64,000 nt of DNA from Tepidiforma flava (lineage in GTDB: Bacteria > Chloroflexota > Dehalococcoidia > Tepidiformales > Tepidiformaceae): positions 939,435 through 1,003,434 of the forward strand of contig NZ_CP115149.1 in NCBI RefSeq assembly GCF_027594505.1. Reading direction: 5' to 3'. A program made the position numbers and the translations under genes. Shown here one piece after another: positions 7,584 through 15,984 of this stretch (within the stretch, counting starts at the first letter, position 1; each line of letters opens with the position of its first letter). The notes below the pieces were generated by a model. It was given only the letters and a program-made list of their open reading frames with translations. It was not told where the DNA came from and searched no databases.

Positions 7584-8498
7584 TCAGCGGGAGCCGCGGA
7601 GGCGGGGGTCGAGGACGTCGCGGAGGGCATCGCCGAACATGTTGAAGGCGTAGACGGTGAGGAAGATGACGAGGCCGGGGAAGATGGCGACGTGGGGGTA
7701 CTGGGTGAGGCGTTCGCGGGCTTCGTTGAGCATGCGGCCCCAGGAGGCGGTGGGCGGCTGGACGCCGTAGCCGAGGAAGGCGAGGGAGGATTCGACGAGG
7801 ACGGCGCCGCCGACCTGGATGGAGGCGCCGACGATGAGGACGGGGAACACGTTGGGGGTGACGTGGCGGAAGATGATGCGGAAATCGGAGGCGCCGAGGA
7901 CGCGGGCGGCTTCGACGTACTGGTTCTGCTTGGCGGCGATGGCGGCGCCGCGGATGACGCGGGACTGGCTGAGGGCGACGAGGGTGCCGACGGCGAGGAC
8001 GATGCGGAGGTTGACGGGGATCTGCTGGATGGAGGTGACGAAGAGGATGATGAAGATGAGGCCGGGGAGGGCGATGCCGATATCGACGAGCCGCTGGAGG
8101 AGGATATCGAATTTGCCGCCGAAGTAGCCGGAGACGACGCCGAGGACGAGGGCGGCGGAGGAGGAGATGGCGACGACGCCGAAGCCGATGAGGATGGAGT
8201 TGCGGGCGCCGTAGACGATGCGGGTGTAGAGGTCGCGGCCCTGCTGGTCGGTGCCGAACCAGTGGCTGAGGGAGGGGCCCTGGAACCGTTCGGAGAGGAC
8301 GCCGACGTTCGGGTCTTTGCCGAAGGTGAAGGCCTGCGGGAAGGCGGCCATGAGGATGAGGAGGATGACGACGGCGGCGCCGAAGGTGCCGAGGGGCTTG
8401 GTGCGGATGAAGCTGGTCACCGAGCGGCGCCAGCGTTCGGCGCGGGTGAGTTCGCGGCGGAGGGCGTAGGTTTCGAGGACTTTTGCGTCGGTGGCCAT
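7584..8498 (-). CDS. Peptide/nickel-type ABC transporter permease (DppC-like)
   Basis: A 304-aa inner-membrane permease with six predicted helices. The N-terminal DppC-type extension precedes the first helix (FGAAVVILLILMAAF), and the cytoplasmic EAA loop is present as EAARVLGASDFRIIFRHVTPN. It pairs with the DppB-like permease whose gene ends one base upstream. Binding protein and both permeases form one operon, but no ATPase (DppD/DppF) gene follows: purA comes next on the same strand. The ATPases must be encoded elsewhere. Confidence 0.93.
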   Translation of the reverse strand: MATDAKVLETYALRRELTRAERWRRSVTSFIRTKPLGTFGAAVVILLILMAAFPQAFTFGKDPNVGVLSERFQGPSLSHWFGTDQQGRDLYTRIVYGARNSILIGFGVVAISSSAALVLGVVSGYFGGKFDILLQRLVDIGIALPGLIFIILFVTSIQQIPVNLRIVLAVGTLVALSQSRVIRGAAIAAKQNQYVEAARVLGASDFRIIFRHVTPNVFPVLIVGASIQVGGAVLVESSLAFLGYGVQPPTASWGRMLNEARERLTQYPHVAIFPGLVIFLTVYAFNMFGDALRDVLDPRLRGSR

Positions 8499-8499
8499 G

Positions 8500-9453
8500 C
8501 TACGAGTACCGGATCCTGGGGTCGATGACGGAGTAGAGGACGTCCACGGTCAGGTTGGCGAAGACGACGACGAGGGCGACGACGATGTTGACGGCCTGGA
8601 TGACCGGGTAGTCCTTCTGGTCGATGGAGGAGACGTAGTAGCGGCCCATGCCGGGGATGGAGTAGACGGTTTCGATGATGACGGTGCCGCCGACGAGGAC
8701 GGGGAGCTGGAGGCCGACGACGGTGACGACGGGGATGAGGGCGTTCCGCATGGCGTGGCGGATGATGATGACGCGTTCGCGGAGGCCCTTGGCCCAGGCG
8801 GTGCGGATGTAGTCCTGGCGGAGGACTTCGAGCATGGAGGAGCGGGTGAAGCGCATGACGGAGCCGCTCAGGCCGCCGCCGAGGATGAGGGCGGGCATGA
8901 ACATGAGCTTCAAGTTGCCGATGGGGTCATCGGTGAAGGGGATGTACTTGGCGGGCGGGACGCCCCACTGGAAGTAGCGTGCGGCGAGGGAGATGAGGAG
9001 GATGGCGATCCAGAAGTTTGGGGCGGCGAGGAGGCCGATGGCGAAGCTGCGGCCGGCGTAGTCGGCCCAGGTGTCCTGGCGGATGGCGGAGATGACGCCG
9101 ACGGGGATGGCGATGAGGAGGGAGAAGAAGATGGCCATCGCGCCGAGCTGGAAGGTGACGGGGAGGCGGTTGCGCAGCTCGGAGGTGACTTCGCGGCTGG
9201 AGATGAGGGAGCGGCCGAGGTCGAACTGGACGATATCGCCGAGCCAGCGGACGTACTGGGCGACGATGTTGCCTTCGAGGCCGAATTCCTTGCGGATCGC
9301 CTCCTTGGTGGCCTGGTCGCCGGCGCCGAATTCGCCGAGGACGAGGTCGACGACATCGCCGGGGACGGCCCGGACGATGACGAAGACGACGAAGGTGACG
9401 CCGAGGAGGGTGGGGACCATGAGGAGGAGGCGGCGAAGGATGTAGCGCTGCAT
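8500..9453 (-). CDS. Peptide/nickel-type ABC transporter permease (DppB-like)
   Basis: The 317-aa product starts MQRYILRRLLLMVPTLLGV, the characteristic DppB N-terminus, and has six membrane segments, the periplasmic loop with FGLEGNIVAQYVRWLGDIV and an EAA-like loop (YIRTAWAKGLRERVIIIRHA). It forms the membrane channel with the DppC-like permease. The preceding gene on the same strand encodes the binding protein; a 12-bp hairpin lies between them, which would lower permease expression relative to binding protein. Confidence 0.94.
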   Translation of the reverse strand: MQRYILRRLLLMVPTLLGVTFVVFVIVRAVPGDVVDLVLGEFGAGDQATKEAIRKEFGLEGNIVAQYVRWLGDIVQFDLGRSLISSREVTSELRNRLPVTFQLGAMAIFFSLLIAIPVGVISAIRQDTWADYAGRSFAIGLLAAPNFWIAILLISLAARYFQWGVPPAKYIPFTDDPIGNLKLMFMPALILGGGLSGSVMRFTRSSMLEVLRQDYIRTAWAKGLRERVIIIRHAMRNALIPVVTVVGLQLPVLVGGTVIIETVYSIPGMGRYYVSSIDQKDYPVIQAVNIVVALVVVFANLTVDVLYSVIDPRIRYS

Positions 9454-9480
9454 ATGGTGCGAACCCGGCGGGCGTTATGA

Positions 9481-9510
9481 GGGGTGGGCCGGTTGGGGCC
9501 GGCCCACCCC
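9481..9510 (-). terminator. Intercistronic stem-loop (attenuator)
   Basis: GGGGTGGGCCGG and CCGGCCCACCCC form a perfect 12-bp stem with a 6-base loop between the binding-protein gene and the first permease gene. Such structures commonly protect the upstream message and reduce read-through to permeases. On the - strand there is no T-run. Confidence 0.6.
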
Positions 9511-9563
9511 GGGGCGCGTAGTGTAGTCGAATTCCGTTCCGTTGTGGGGAGCGTCCCCCGGTA

Positions 9564-11343
9564 TCAGGCCCGGTCGAGCCAGATGAAGGGGACTTCCTCG
9601 GTGCCGGCGGAGTAGGCACCCGGGACGGTCTGGATGTCGATGTTCTTCACCCACTCGCGGTAGCCGGTCCAGGCGGTGCCGGCGCCTGCCGAGACGGGGA
9701 TGTAGTACATCTTCTCGGCGTTCTTGCGCTGGATGTCGAAGAAGATCTGCTTGCGCTTGTCGGGGTCGAGTTCGCGCTGCTGGGCGCGGGCGAGCTGTTC
9801 GAGCTCGGGGTCCTTGATGCGCGAGTGGTTGAGCTGGTTGTCGGTGAAGAAGCGGATGGGGTAGCCGCCGGCCTCGGGGAAGGGCGTCTGGTAGCCGAAG
9901 GCGATGCCGGTGAAGTTCCCGGTGAAGGTCTGGGTGATGTACTTGGAGGAGTAGTCCTGGACGTCGGTGGAGGTCTTGATGCCGATGGCGTTCAGCATCT
10001 GGATCTTGGCTTCGGCGGCGGCGTTGAAGCCGGAGCCGTAGCGGTTGGCCGTGTACTGGTAGACGGTGCTGAAGCCGTCGGGGTAGCCGGCGGCGGCGAG
10101 GAGCTTCTTCGCCTCGGCGGGGTCGTACTTGAAGTACTTGGCGGATTCGCCCTGCGCGGCGCTCTTCGGGTCGAGCCAGAAGCGCACGAGGCCGGCGGGG
10201 ATGAGGTTGTTCCAGCGCTCGGAGACGGCGAGGCCGGCTTCCTTGAGCTTCTTGATGTTGTACTGGAGGTCGAGGAGCCCGTCGCGGTCGAAGGACATGG
10301 AGATGGCCTGGCGGACGCGCGGGTCTTTGTTCCAGTGGCGAATCGGCTTTGGAGTCCATGTAGACGAAGCCGAGGAGCTGGGAGACTTCGCCGTAGAGCT
10401 GGACGTTGGGGAGGGCGCTCTTGACGTTGACGAGGTCCTCGGCGTTGAGGCCTTCGGCGTCGGTGTTGCCGGCCTGGAACTGGGCGAGGCGGTTGGCGTA
10501 TTCGGGGATGATGGAGATTTCGACGCCATCCATGAGCGGGAAGCCGCTCATGTACCAATCGGGGTTCTTCTTGAGCTTGAACCCGACGGAGGGGGTGTAG
10601 CTCTCGAGGATCCAGGGGCCGGAGCCGATGGAGGTCTTGGTCGGGTCGAAGCCGCCTTCGGCTTCCTTCGGCATGATCCAGACGAGGTTGGCGTCGGCGA
10701 GGACGTCGAGGAAGGCGGCGTTGGGCTCTTTGAGCTTGAAGACGACGGTCTGCTTGTCGGGGTACTGGACGGAATCGACGAAGGCGACCTGGGAGCGGTT
10801 GGTGTTGGTCTCAGCGGTGGCGCGGCCCCAGGAGTATTTGACGTCGTCGGTATCGACGGCGCGGCCGTTGACGGGGGCGACGTTGTGGAACTTGACGTTG
10901 GGCTTGAGCTTGATGGTCCAGGTGAGGCCGTCGGGGCTGGCCTCGGCGCTCTCGGCGATGTCGGGGACGGGGCGGAGGTCGGCCTGGCGGACGCCGGGGC
11001 CGGCGTTGTACTTGAAGAGGCGGCCGTAGACGTAGGCGGCGTACCCCTTGGTGAGGAAGGAGAGGTTGCCGTAGGGGTCGATGGTGGGCGGGTCGCCGGT
11101 GAAGGTGATGCGGTAGGTGCCGCCGCGCTTGGCGTTGGCGAAGGGGTCGGACGGGGTCGGGGTGGCCTGCGGGCCGGGCGTGGGCGTGGCGAGCCCGGAG
11201 AGGCCGCCGTTGTCGTCATCACCGCCGCCGCAGCCAACGAGGGCGAGGCCTGCGGCGCCGGCGGAGAGGGCGGTGGCACCGCCGAGGAAGCGGCGCCGGG
11301 TGCGGCGCTCCTTCCAGAAGCGGTCCCAGTATGAACCAGACAT
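9564..11343 (-). pseudogene. Peptide ABC transporter substrate-binding protein, frameshifted
   Basis: The N-terminus has a Tat motif (RTRRRFLGG) and a lipobox (LALVGC), then a Thr-Pro linker and a family-5 (DppA/OppA-like) solute-binding domain (GGTYRITFTGDPPTIDPY onward). The frame changes at about 10333-10340, between GFVYMDSKADSP and WNKDPRVRQAISMSFDRD; both sides are well conserved. Total length is 3n+1, so one extra base explains it; the repaired protein is about 592 aa. ATG at 11343 has AGGGGGA upstream. It would deliver peptides or similar solutes to the two permeases encoded downstream. No further lesions are seen, so a sequencing error is plausible. Confidence 0.9.
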
Positions 11344-11372
11344 TGAGAATCCCCCTGCTGAAGCTTGGTACA

Positions 11373-11412
11373 CCGACGGTACGTCGGCGGCGGCCGATAG
11401 GATTGGCCTATC
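11373..11412 (-). promoter_or_regulatory. Two inverted repeats in binding-protein leader
   Basis: CCGACG-GTA-CGTCGG (11373-11387) and GATAGG-ATTGG-CCTATC (11396-11412) are perfect 6-bp inverted repeats in the 5' leader of the substrate-binding protein gene. The second overlaps a direct repeat of GGCCTAT (11405 and 11414). They are candidate operators or RNA hairpins controlling the importer. Confidence 0.45.
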
Positions 11413-11442
11413 TGGCCTATACGCACCCATAGCGTCTTGCGA

Positions 11443-11472
11443 TATGTACGTGGCGCAGCGGGGAAACGTCAA
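11443..11472 (-). promoter_or_regulatory. Promoter of the peptide importer operon
   Basis: On the - strand TTGACG (11467-11472) and TACATA (11443-11448) are spaced by 18 bases. This places transcription start near 11436 and a leader of roughly 90 bases containing the inverted repeats. Confidence 0.6.
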
Positions 11473-11558
11473 TGGATGATCGGGTGAAAACGCTCGAAAC
11501 CGAACGCCTTTCGACGGATTGTCATCGGCAGATTTGAAAAGGTTGACCGGCCAGTAGG

Positions 11559-11774
11559 GGGAACCGGGAAGCGGGAACCGGGAAGCGGGAACCGGGAACC
11601 GGGAAGCGGGAGGCGGGAGGCGGGAGGCGGCAGCTGGGAGCTGGGAGCTGGGAGCTGGGAGGGAGGATAACCTCCAACCTCCAACCTCCAACCTCCAACC
11701 TCCAGCCTCCAACCTCCAACCTCCAACCTCCAACCTCCAACCTCCAACCTCCAACCTCCAACCTCCAACCTCCC
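11559..11774. repeat. Strand-switching heptamer minisatellite
   Basis: The array is built entirely on a 7-base period: 15 units of the type GGGAACC, GGGAAGC, GGGAGGC or GGGAGCT (11559-11663), one irregular unit AGGATAA, then 14 units of CCTCCAA (11671-11768, one CCTCCAG). Guanine runs are on the + strand in the first half and on the - strand in the second half. The first half fits the G3-N4 spacing of G-quadruplexes. It lies in the 512-base divergent gap between the ABC importer and rpsT, between their promoters. Related GGGAAGC/GGGAGGC units recur at 36742-36798. Confidence 0.95.
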
Positions 11775-11782
11775 CGCCCGGA

Positions 11783-11811
11783 TTGCCCGGTAGGGGGCCG
11801 CTTGCTACGCT
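11783..11811 (+). promoter_or_regulatory. rpsT promoter
   Basis: TTGCCC (11783-11788) and TACGCT (11806-11811) with 17-base spacing. Start of transcription is expected near 11818, giving a leader of about 38 bases. Confidence 0.6.
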
Positions 11812-11855
11812 CGAGGTTCGGCACCAACGAGATTTTGCCCCGGGTTCGAACAGTC

Positions 11856-12137
11856 ATGGCGCACCACAAATCGGCTATCAAACGCTGGCACCAGTCGCTC
11901 CGTGAGCGGGAGCGGAACCGTTCGCGACGGACGCGCGCGAAGAATGCCATCCGGAAGCTGCGGGAGGCAGTCGCGGCCGGCGATGCTGACGCCGTGAAGG
12001 AGGCGCTGAGCCGCGCCTATTCGGCGGTGGACCGGGCGGCGAAGAAGGGCGCGATCCACGTGGGGAAGGCGGACCGCCTGAAGCGGCGGATGGCGCACCT
12101 CGTGCAGAAGGCGCAGGCAGCGCAGGACGCGGCCTGA
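11856..12137 (+). CDS. rpsT: 30S ribosomal protein S20
   Basis: The 93-aa basic product starts MAHHKSAIKRWHQSLRERERN and has the family's helical pattern (RTRAKNAIRKLREAV, SAVDRAAKKGAIHVGKADRLKRRMA). S20 binds the 5' domain of 16S rRNA in the 30S subunit. ATG at 11856 matches the conserved N-terminus. There is no clear Shine-Dalgarno sequence in the short leader, which may relate to the autoregulation known for S20. A strong terminator follows at 12176. Confidence 0.96.
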   Translation: MAHHKSAIKRWHQSLRERERNRSRRTRAKNAIRKLREAVAAGDADAVKEALSRAYSAVDRAAKKGAIHVGKADRLKRRMAHLVQKAQAAQDAA

Positions 12138-12175
12138 TGCCGCCCCGCTCCCGGGGCTGAGGTTCGAACCGGGAA

Positions 12176-12203
12176 ACGCCCGCCGAAGACGGCGGGCGTT
12201 TTT
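12176..12203 (+). terminator. rpsT terminator
   Basis: ACGCCCGCC and GGCGGGCGT form a 9-bp stem (extendable by a G-C pair) followed by TTTTT. Textbook intrinsic terminator. Confidence 0.92.
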
Positions 12204-12273
12204 CGCGCCCGGCGCGCCGGCCGCGGATGGGCTAGAATCCGCGAACGCTTACGTTCACGTCAGGGAGGAGCCC

Positions 12274-13119
12274 ATGGGCAGGCTGGATGGCAAGACGGTC
12301 ATCGTGACCGGCGCGAGCCGGGGAATCGGGGCGGAGATTGCGCGGCTGTTCGCGGCGGAGGGCGGCCGGGTGGCCTGCGTCGCGCGGACGCTGCGGGAGG
12401 GCGACCACCCGCTGGAGGGGTCGCTCGAGCACACGGTCGCGATGATCCGGGAGGCGGGCGGCGAGGCGATGGCCATCGCCGCGGACATCTCGGAATACGA
12501 GCAGTGCGCGCGGGCGGTGGAGGCGGCGCGGGCGGCTTACGGGCCGATCGACGTGCTGGTGAACAATGCGGCGCTCACGTACTTCATCCCGATCAAGGAC
12601 TACCCCATCAACAAGTGGCACCGCTCGATTGCGGTGAACTTCCACGCGCCGTTCTACCTGAGCCAGCTGGTGCTGCAGGACATGCTGCCGCGGAAGTCGG
12701 GCGCGATCGTGAACATCTCGAGCGGGGCGGCGATCGGCCCGGGCCGGGGGCCGTACCCGGAGAACATCGGCCGGGGCGGGACGCTCTACGGAGCGGAGAA
12801 GGCGGCGCTGGAGCGGTTCACGCAGGGGCTGGCGAGCGAGGTGTACCACGACGGGGTGAGCGTGACGTGCGTTTCGCCGTCGCAGGTGGTGCCGACGCCG
12901 GGGACGGTGTTCCACCACCTGGTGACGGGGATGGACGACCCGCGCGGGGAGCCGCCGCTGCTGATGGCGCAGGCAGCGCTGCTGCTGGCGACGGAGCCGA
13001 AGGAGAAGGTGGCGGGCCGGGTGACCTACAGCCAGGAGATCCTGCTCGAGTTCGGCTGGATCCGCGAAGGGAAGGGCATCGGCATCGACCGGAAGGGCTC
13101 GGGCTACAGCCAGATCTAG
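12274..13119 (+). CDS. Short-chain dehydrogenase/reductase
   Basis: The 281-aa protein has the Rossmann motif TGASRGIG near residue 12, VLVNNA around 92, a catalytic Ser strand (IVNISSG) and a YGAEKAAL segment giving the Tyr-x-x-x-Lys pair. Length is slightly above the classical 250 aa because of a longer C-terminal tail. It should oxidise or reduce a hydroxy/keto substrate with NAD(P)H. GGGAGGAG lies just upstream of ATG 12274, and TAGAAT at 12233 is a likely -10. Single-gene unit; substrate unknown. Confidence 0.9.
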   Translation: MGRLDGKTVIVTGASRGIGAEIARLFAAEGGRVACVARTLREGDHPLEGSLEHTVAMIREAGGEAMAIAADISEYEQCARAVEAARAAYGPIDVLVNNAALTYFIPIKDYPINKWHRSIAVNFHAPFYLSQLVLQDMLPRKSGAIVNISSGAAIGPGRGPYPENIGRGGTLYGAEKAALERFTQGLASEVYHDGVSVTCVSPSQVVPTPGTVFHHLVTGMDDPRGEPPLLMAQAALLLATEPKEKVAGRVTYSQEILLEFGWIREGKGIGIDRKGSGYSQI

Positions 13120-13142
13120 CCGGCGATGCGGGGCGGCCCGCA

Positions 13143-14497
13143 TCAGCGCAGGGCGGCGAGCCAGCCGGTGATTGCGGCGACGAAGACGGTACCGTCGAGG
13201 GCGGCGGTCGTCCCGACGCTGAAGACGCCCTGGCCGGGGAGCGTCTCGCGGTCGAGTTCGGTGCCGTCGCGCGTGTCGAGAACGACGAGCTCGAGGCGGT
13301 AGTCCCCGGCTGCCACGGCGGCGAAGCGCGCGGCCGCCAGGGGACTGCATGACGACGCCGCGATTGGCGAGGTCGCGCCGTTCCCACGCAAGGACTCCCC
13401 GGTCGCCTTCGTCGCGGACGGCGACGACCCAGCCGCCGCGCCCGCCGGCGGGGATGACGAGCCCTTCGGGGGAGACCGACGGGCTGCCGTCGGCCGGGTA
13501 GCCGATGGGGAGGCTCCAGGCGCTGGCACCGCTGGCGGCGTCGATGGCGTGAAGCGAGCCTTCGTTGTCGGTGACGTAAAGCCGGCGCCCGTCGAACGAG
13601 AGTGCGGGGCTCGAGGCGGTGCCGCCGGGCAGGCTGTCGTTCGTCCAGAGCGGCTCGAAGGCCGGCGAATGGCCGGGGCGGTAGCGCATGGCGCGGAGGC
13701 CGGCTGACGGCGACCCCGGCGCCCAGAACGTGAAGTAGATGGTGCCCGAGGCGGGGTCGACGGCGAGCGTGTTGGCGCTGGGGCAGCCCTGCAGCCCGCG
13801 CGCTGCAGGCCCAGAGGCCGTCGGACGGCTGCCAGGCGGCCCCGGGGGCGAGGTCGAGCGGCTGGCCGATCACGGCGCCCGCCGACGGGTCGACGAGGTA
13901 GACGGTCCCGGTGTGGGTAACGAAGACGAGGTTGCCATCGGGGGTGAACTGGAGGGACAGCGGCACCCCGCGCAGGGGGAGGCGCCACTGCTCGTCGCCG
14001 GCCGGGGTGATGGCGTGGAGGCCGCCGCCGTCGGCGATGAAGAGGGTGCCGTCGCGGGCAACGGTGGGGGAGGAGACGACGGCGAGGCTGTCGATGCCGC
14101 GGGCGCACCACCGCAACTCGCCCGTCGCCGCGTCGAGTGCCCGGAGGTGGCAGCCGGGCGACGTCGAGGTGACGTAGAGGTTGCCCTCCGGGCCGAGGGT
14201 CGGGCCGAGGTTGATGGCCCACGGCAGGGGCCCGGCCTGCTGGCCGGCTTCGAGGCGGACGCTCCAGGCGAGGGAGAGGTCGCCGGCTGCCGGGGCGGGG
14301 GCATAGTCGCTGTTGCGGGCGTCGGCATGAACGGCGGACCATCCGGGCGCGTAAGGGGAGGCGAGAGTGGGCGCTGCAGCGGCGGCGCCGGGCGTCGCCG
14401 CCGGCGTCGGCCCCGGCGCCCGGCTGCCGTCGGCACACCCCGCGAGCCCGGCAAGGGCTGCAGCGGCGGCAAGGAGGAGGGGAGTTTTCGAGGGCAT
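13143..14497 (-). pseudogene. PQQ-type beta-propeller lipoprotein, two frameshifts
   Basis: The start reads MPSKTPLLLAAAAALAGLAGC (lipobox) and is followed by repeated blade motifs such as LRALDAATGELRW, TVYLVDPSAGAV and LHAIDAASGASAWSLPIG, typical of PQQ-like/WD40-like propeller domains. Two frame changes, near 13798-13803 and 13339-13344, interrupt it. Each is repaired by removing one base, and the total length is 3n+2, consistent with two inserted bases. The repaired protein is about 450 aa and ends WLAALR. It would be an extracytoplasmic binding or scaffold protein. GGGAGG precedes ATG 14497. Conserved blades on both sides argue for sequence errors or very recent damage. Confidence 0.85.
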
Positions 14498-14512
14498 CGC
14501 AGCCTCCCATCA

Positions 14513-14533
14513 CATTCGAACGGTGTTCGGATG
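14513..14533. promoter_or_regulatory. Inverted repeat in divergent region
   Basis: CATTCGAAC and GTTCGGATG are 9-base arms with one mismatch and a GGT spacer. It lies 16 bases upstream of the lipoprotein start and about 80 upstream of the promoter of the AarF gene; a candidate operator. Confidence 0.4.
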
Positions 14534-14613
14534 CTGAGAGGCTAGCTGACTCGCGGCTGGCGGGCGAGCCGTTCCCCCGGGCACGGGTGTCGAACGGGAC
14601 ATCGCCGACCCGA

Positions 14614-14619
14614 TATACT
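14614..14619 (+). promoter_or_regulatory. -10 box of AarF kinase gene
   Basis: TATACT at 14614-14619 ends 9 bases before the ATG at 14629. No ribosome site is visible, consistent with a leaderless or nearly leaderless transcript. Confidence 0.5.
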
Positions 14620-14628
14620 TCCCGAACG

Positions 14629-15903
14629 ATGTTCGAAACCGTCCGACGACTCCGCCGCTCCGCGCGCGTGGGCCGCACCGCGGCCCGCATCTACTTCGGC
14701 TACAAGCGGACGCAGCGCCGCGTCCGAAACCTGCCGCCCGAGGCGGCGGCCGCCGCGTGGGAGGCGCGCCACGAGGAGTTCGCGGAGACGCTCTACCGGC
14801 TGGCGACGGACCTGCGTGGCCTCTACATCAAGTCGGGGCAGTTCATCGGGACGCGGACGGACCTGCTGCCGGAGGCCTACACGCGGTCGCTCTCGCGCCT
14901 GCAGGATGCGGTGCCGCCGCACCCGTTCGGCGTGGTACGGGCGACGATCGAAGAGCAGTTCGGGGCGGCGCTGGAAGACCTGTTCGCGCGGTTCGATGCG
15001 GAGCCGCTGGCGTCGGCGTCGCTGGCGCAGGTGCACCGGGCGCAGCTGCCGGACGGGCGGGAGGTGGTGGTGAAGGTCCAGTACCCGGAGGTCGCCGGGC
15101 TGGTGCGTCTGGACGTGCGAAACATGCGGACGCTCGTCGGCATCGTGGCGCGGCTGGAGCGGAACTTCGACTTTCGGACGGTGGTGAACGAAATCGCGAG
15201 CCAGGTGCCGCTGGAGCTGGACTTCGAGCGGGAGGCGGAGATGACGCGGCGGGTGCGGCAGAACCTGGCCCACCTGCCGGGCGTCGTGGTGCCGGCGGTG
15301 GTCGACGGCTACGTGCGGCCGAAGGTGCTGGTCACGGAGTACGTGGATGGGGCGCGGCTGCTCGATGCGGAGCGGCGCGACGCGCACGCGCCGGACCGGG
15401 CGGCGCTGGCGCAGGCGATCACGAGCGCCTACGGCCACCAGATCATGGTGGACGGGCTGTTCCAGGCGGACCCGCACCCGGGGAACATCCTCGTGCTGCC
15501 GGGCGGGCGGGTGGCGCTGCTCGATTTCGGGCTGACGAAGGAGCTGCCGGACGCGGCGCGGCGCGGCTTCGCGCGGCTGGTGCTGGGGACGGCGAACCGG
15601 GACGGGGAGACGATCATCGCGGCCTTCCGGGAGCTGGGGGTGCGGGTGCGGAACGAAGACCCGGAGGCGGTCCTCGCGACGCTGGCGATCCTGTTCGAAC
15701 CGCGGCCGATCGATGCTGGGCCGCGCGAGCTGCGGGTGCGGAACCGCGCGATGCGGGCGAACCCGGTGGAGCAGATCCCGGGCGACCTCGTGCTGCTGGG
15801 GCGGGTGATCGGGCTGCTGCGGGGGGTGTGCGCGAGCCTCGGGGCGCCGCTCTCGCCGATGCAGATGCTGCGGCCGTACGCAGAGCAGGCGCTGAGCCGC
15901 TGA
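14629..15903 (+). CDS. ABC1/AarF (UbiB-like) atypical kinase
   Basis: The 424-aa product has the family hallmarks: the KxGQ motif (YIKSGQF), the Ala-rich loop (ASASLAQVHRA), VVVKVQYP with the catalytic Lys, ExDFxxE (ELDFEREAE), the QADPHPGN catalytic loop and the LLDFGLTK magnesium-binding motif. AarF/UbiB proteins support quinone or isoprenoid lipid metabolism through an ATPase activity. ATG at 14629 was chosen because TATACT sits 9 bases upstream; an in-frame ATG at 14587 would lie upstream of that box. No C-terminal membrane helix is evident. Confidence 0.92.
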   Translation: MFETVRRLRRSARVGRTAARIYFGYKRTQRRVRNLPPEAAAAAWEARHEEFAETLYRLATDLRGLYIKSGQFIGTRTDLLPEAYTRSLSRLQDAVPPHPFGVVRATIEEQFGAALEDLFARFDAEPLASASLAQVHRAQLPDGREVVVKVQYPEVAGLVRLDVRNMRTLVGIVARLERNFDFRTVVNEIASQVPLELDFEREAEMTRRVRQNLAHLPGVVVPAVVDGYVRPKVLVTEYVDGARLLDAERRDAHAPDRAALAQAITSAYGHQIMVDGLFQADPHPGNILVLPGGRVALLDFGLTKELPDAARRGFARLVLGTANRDGETIIAAFRELGVRVRNEDPEAVLATLAILFEPRPIDAGPRELRVRNRAMRANPVEQIPGDLVLLGRVIGLLRGVCASLGAPLSPMQMLRPYAEQALSR

Positions 15904-15984
15904 CGGTGCTCCGGGTGCGCCGGGCAAACGGACGCCCGGCGGCGCGGGACCGCCGGGCGCGGGACAGGGACGGGCCGCCGGGCG

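Noticed and set aside
6326..7645. Long plus-strand ORF antisense to purA
   Set aside because: It has extreme Gly/Ala/Asp/Glu/Val composition typical of the opposite strand of a GC-rich gene; purA on the - strand is unmistakable.
11469..11775. Minus-strand ORFs reading EVGGWRL repeats
   Set aside because: They are translations of the 7-base minisatellite (21 bases give 7 residues) in all frames, with no independent support for translation.
12160..12180. tRNA-like GGTTCGAACC sequence
   Set aside because: It resembles a T-arm, but no acceptor, D or anticodon arms surround it; it lies between rpsT and its terminator.
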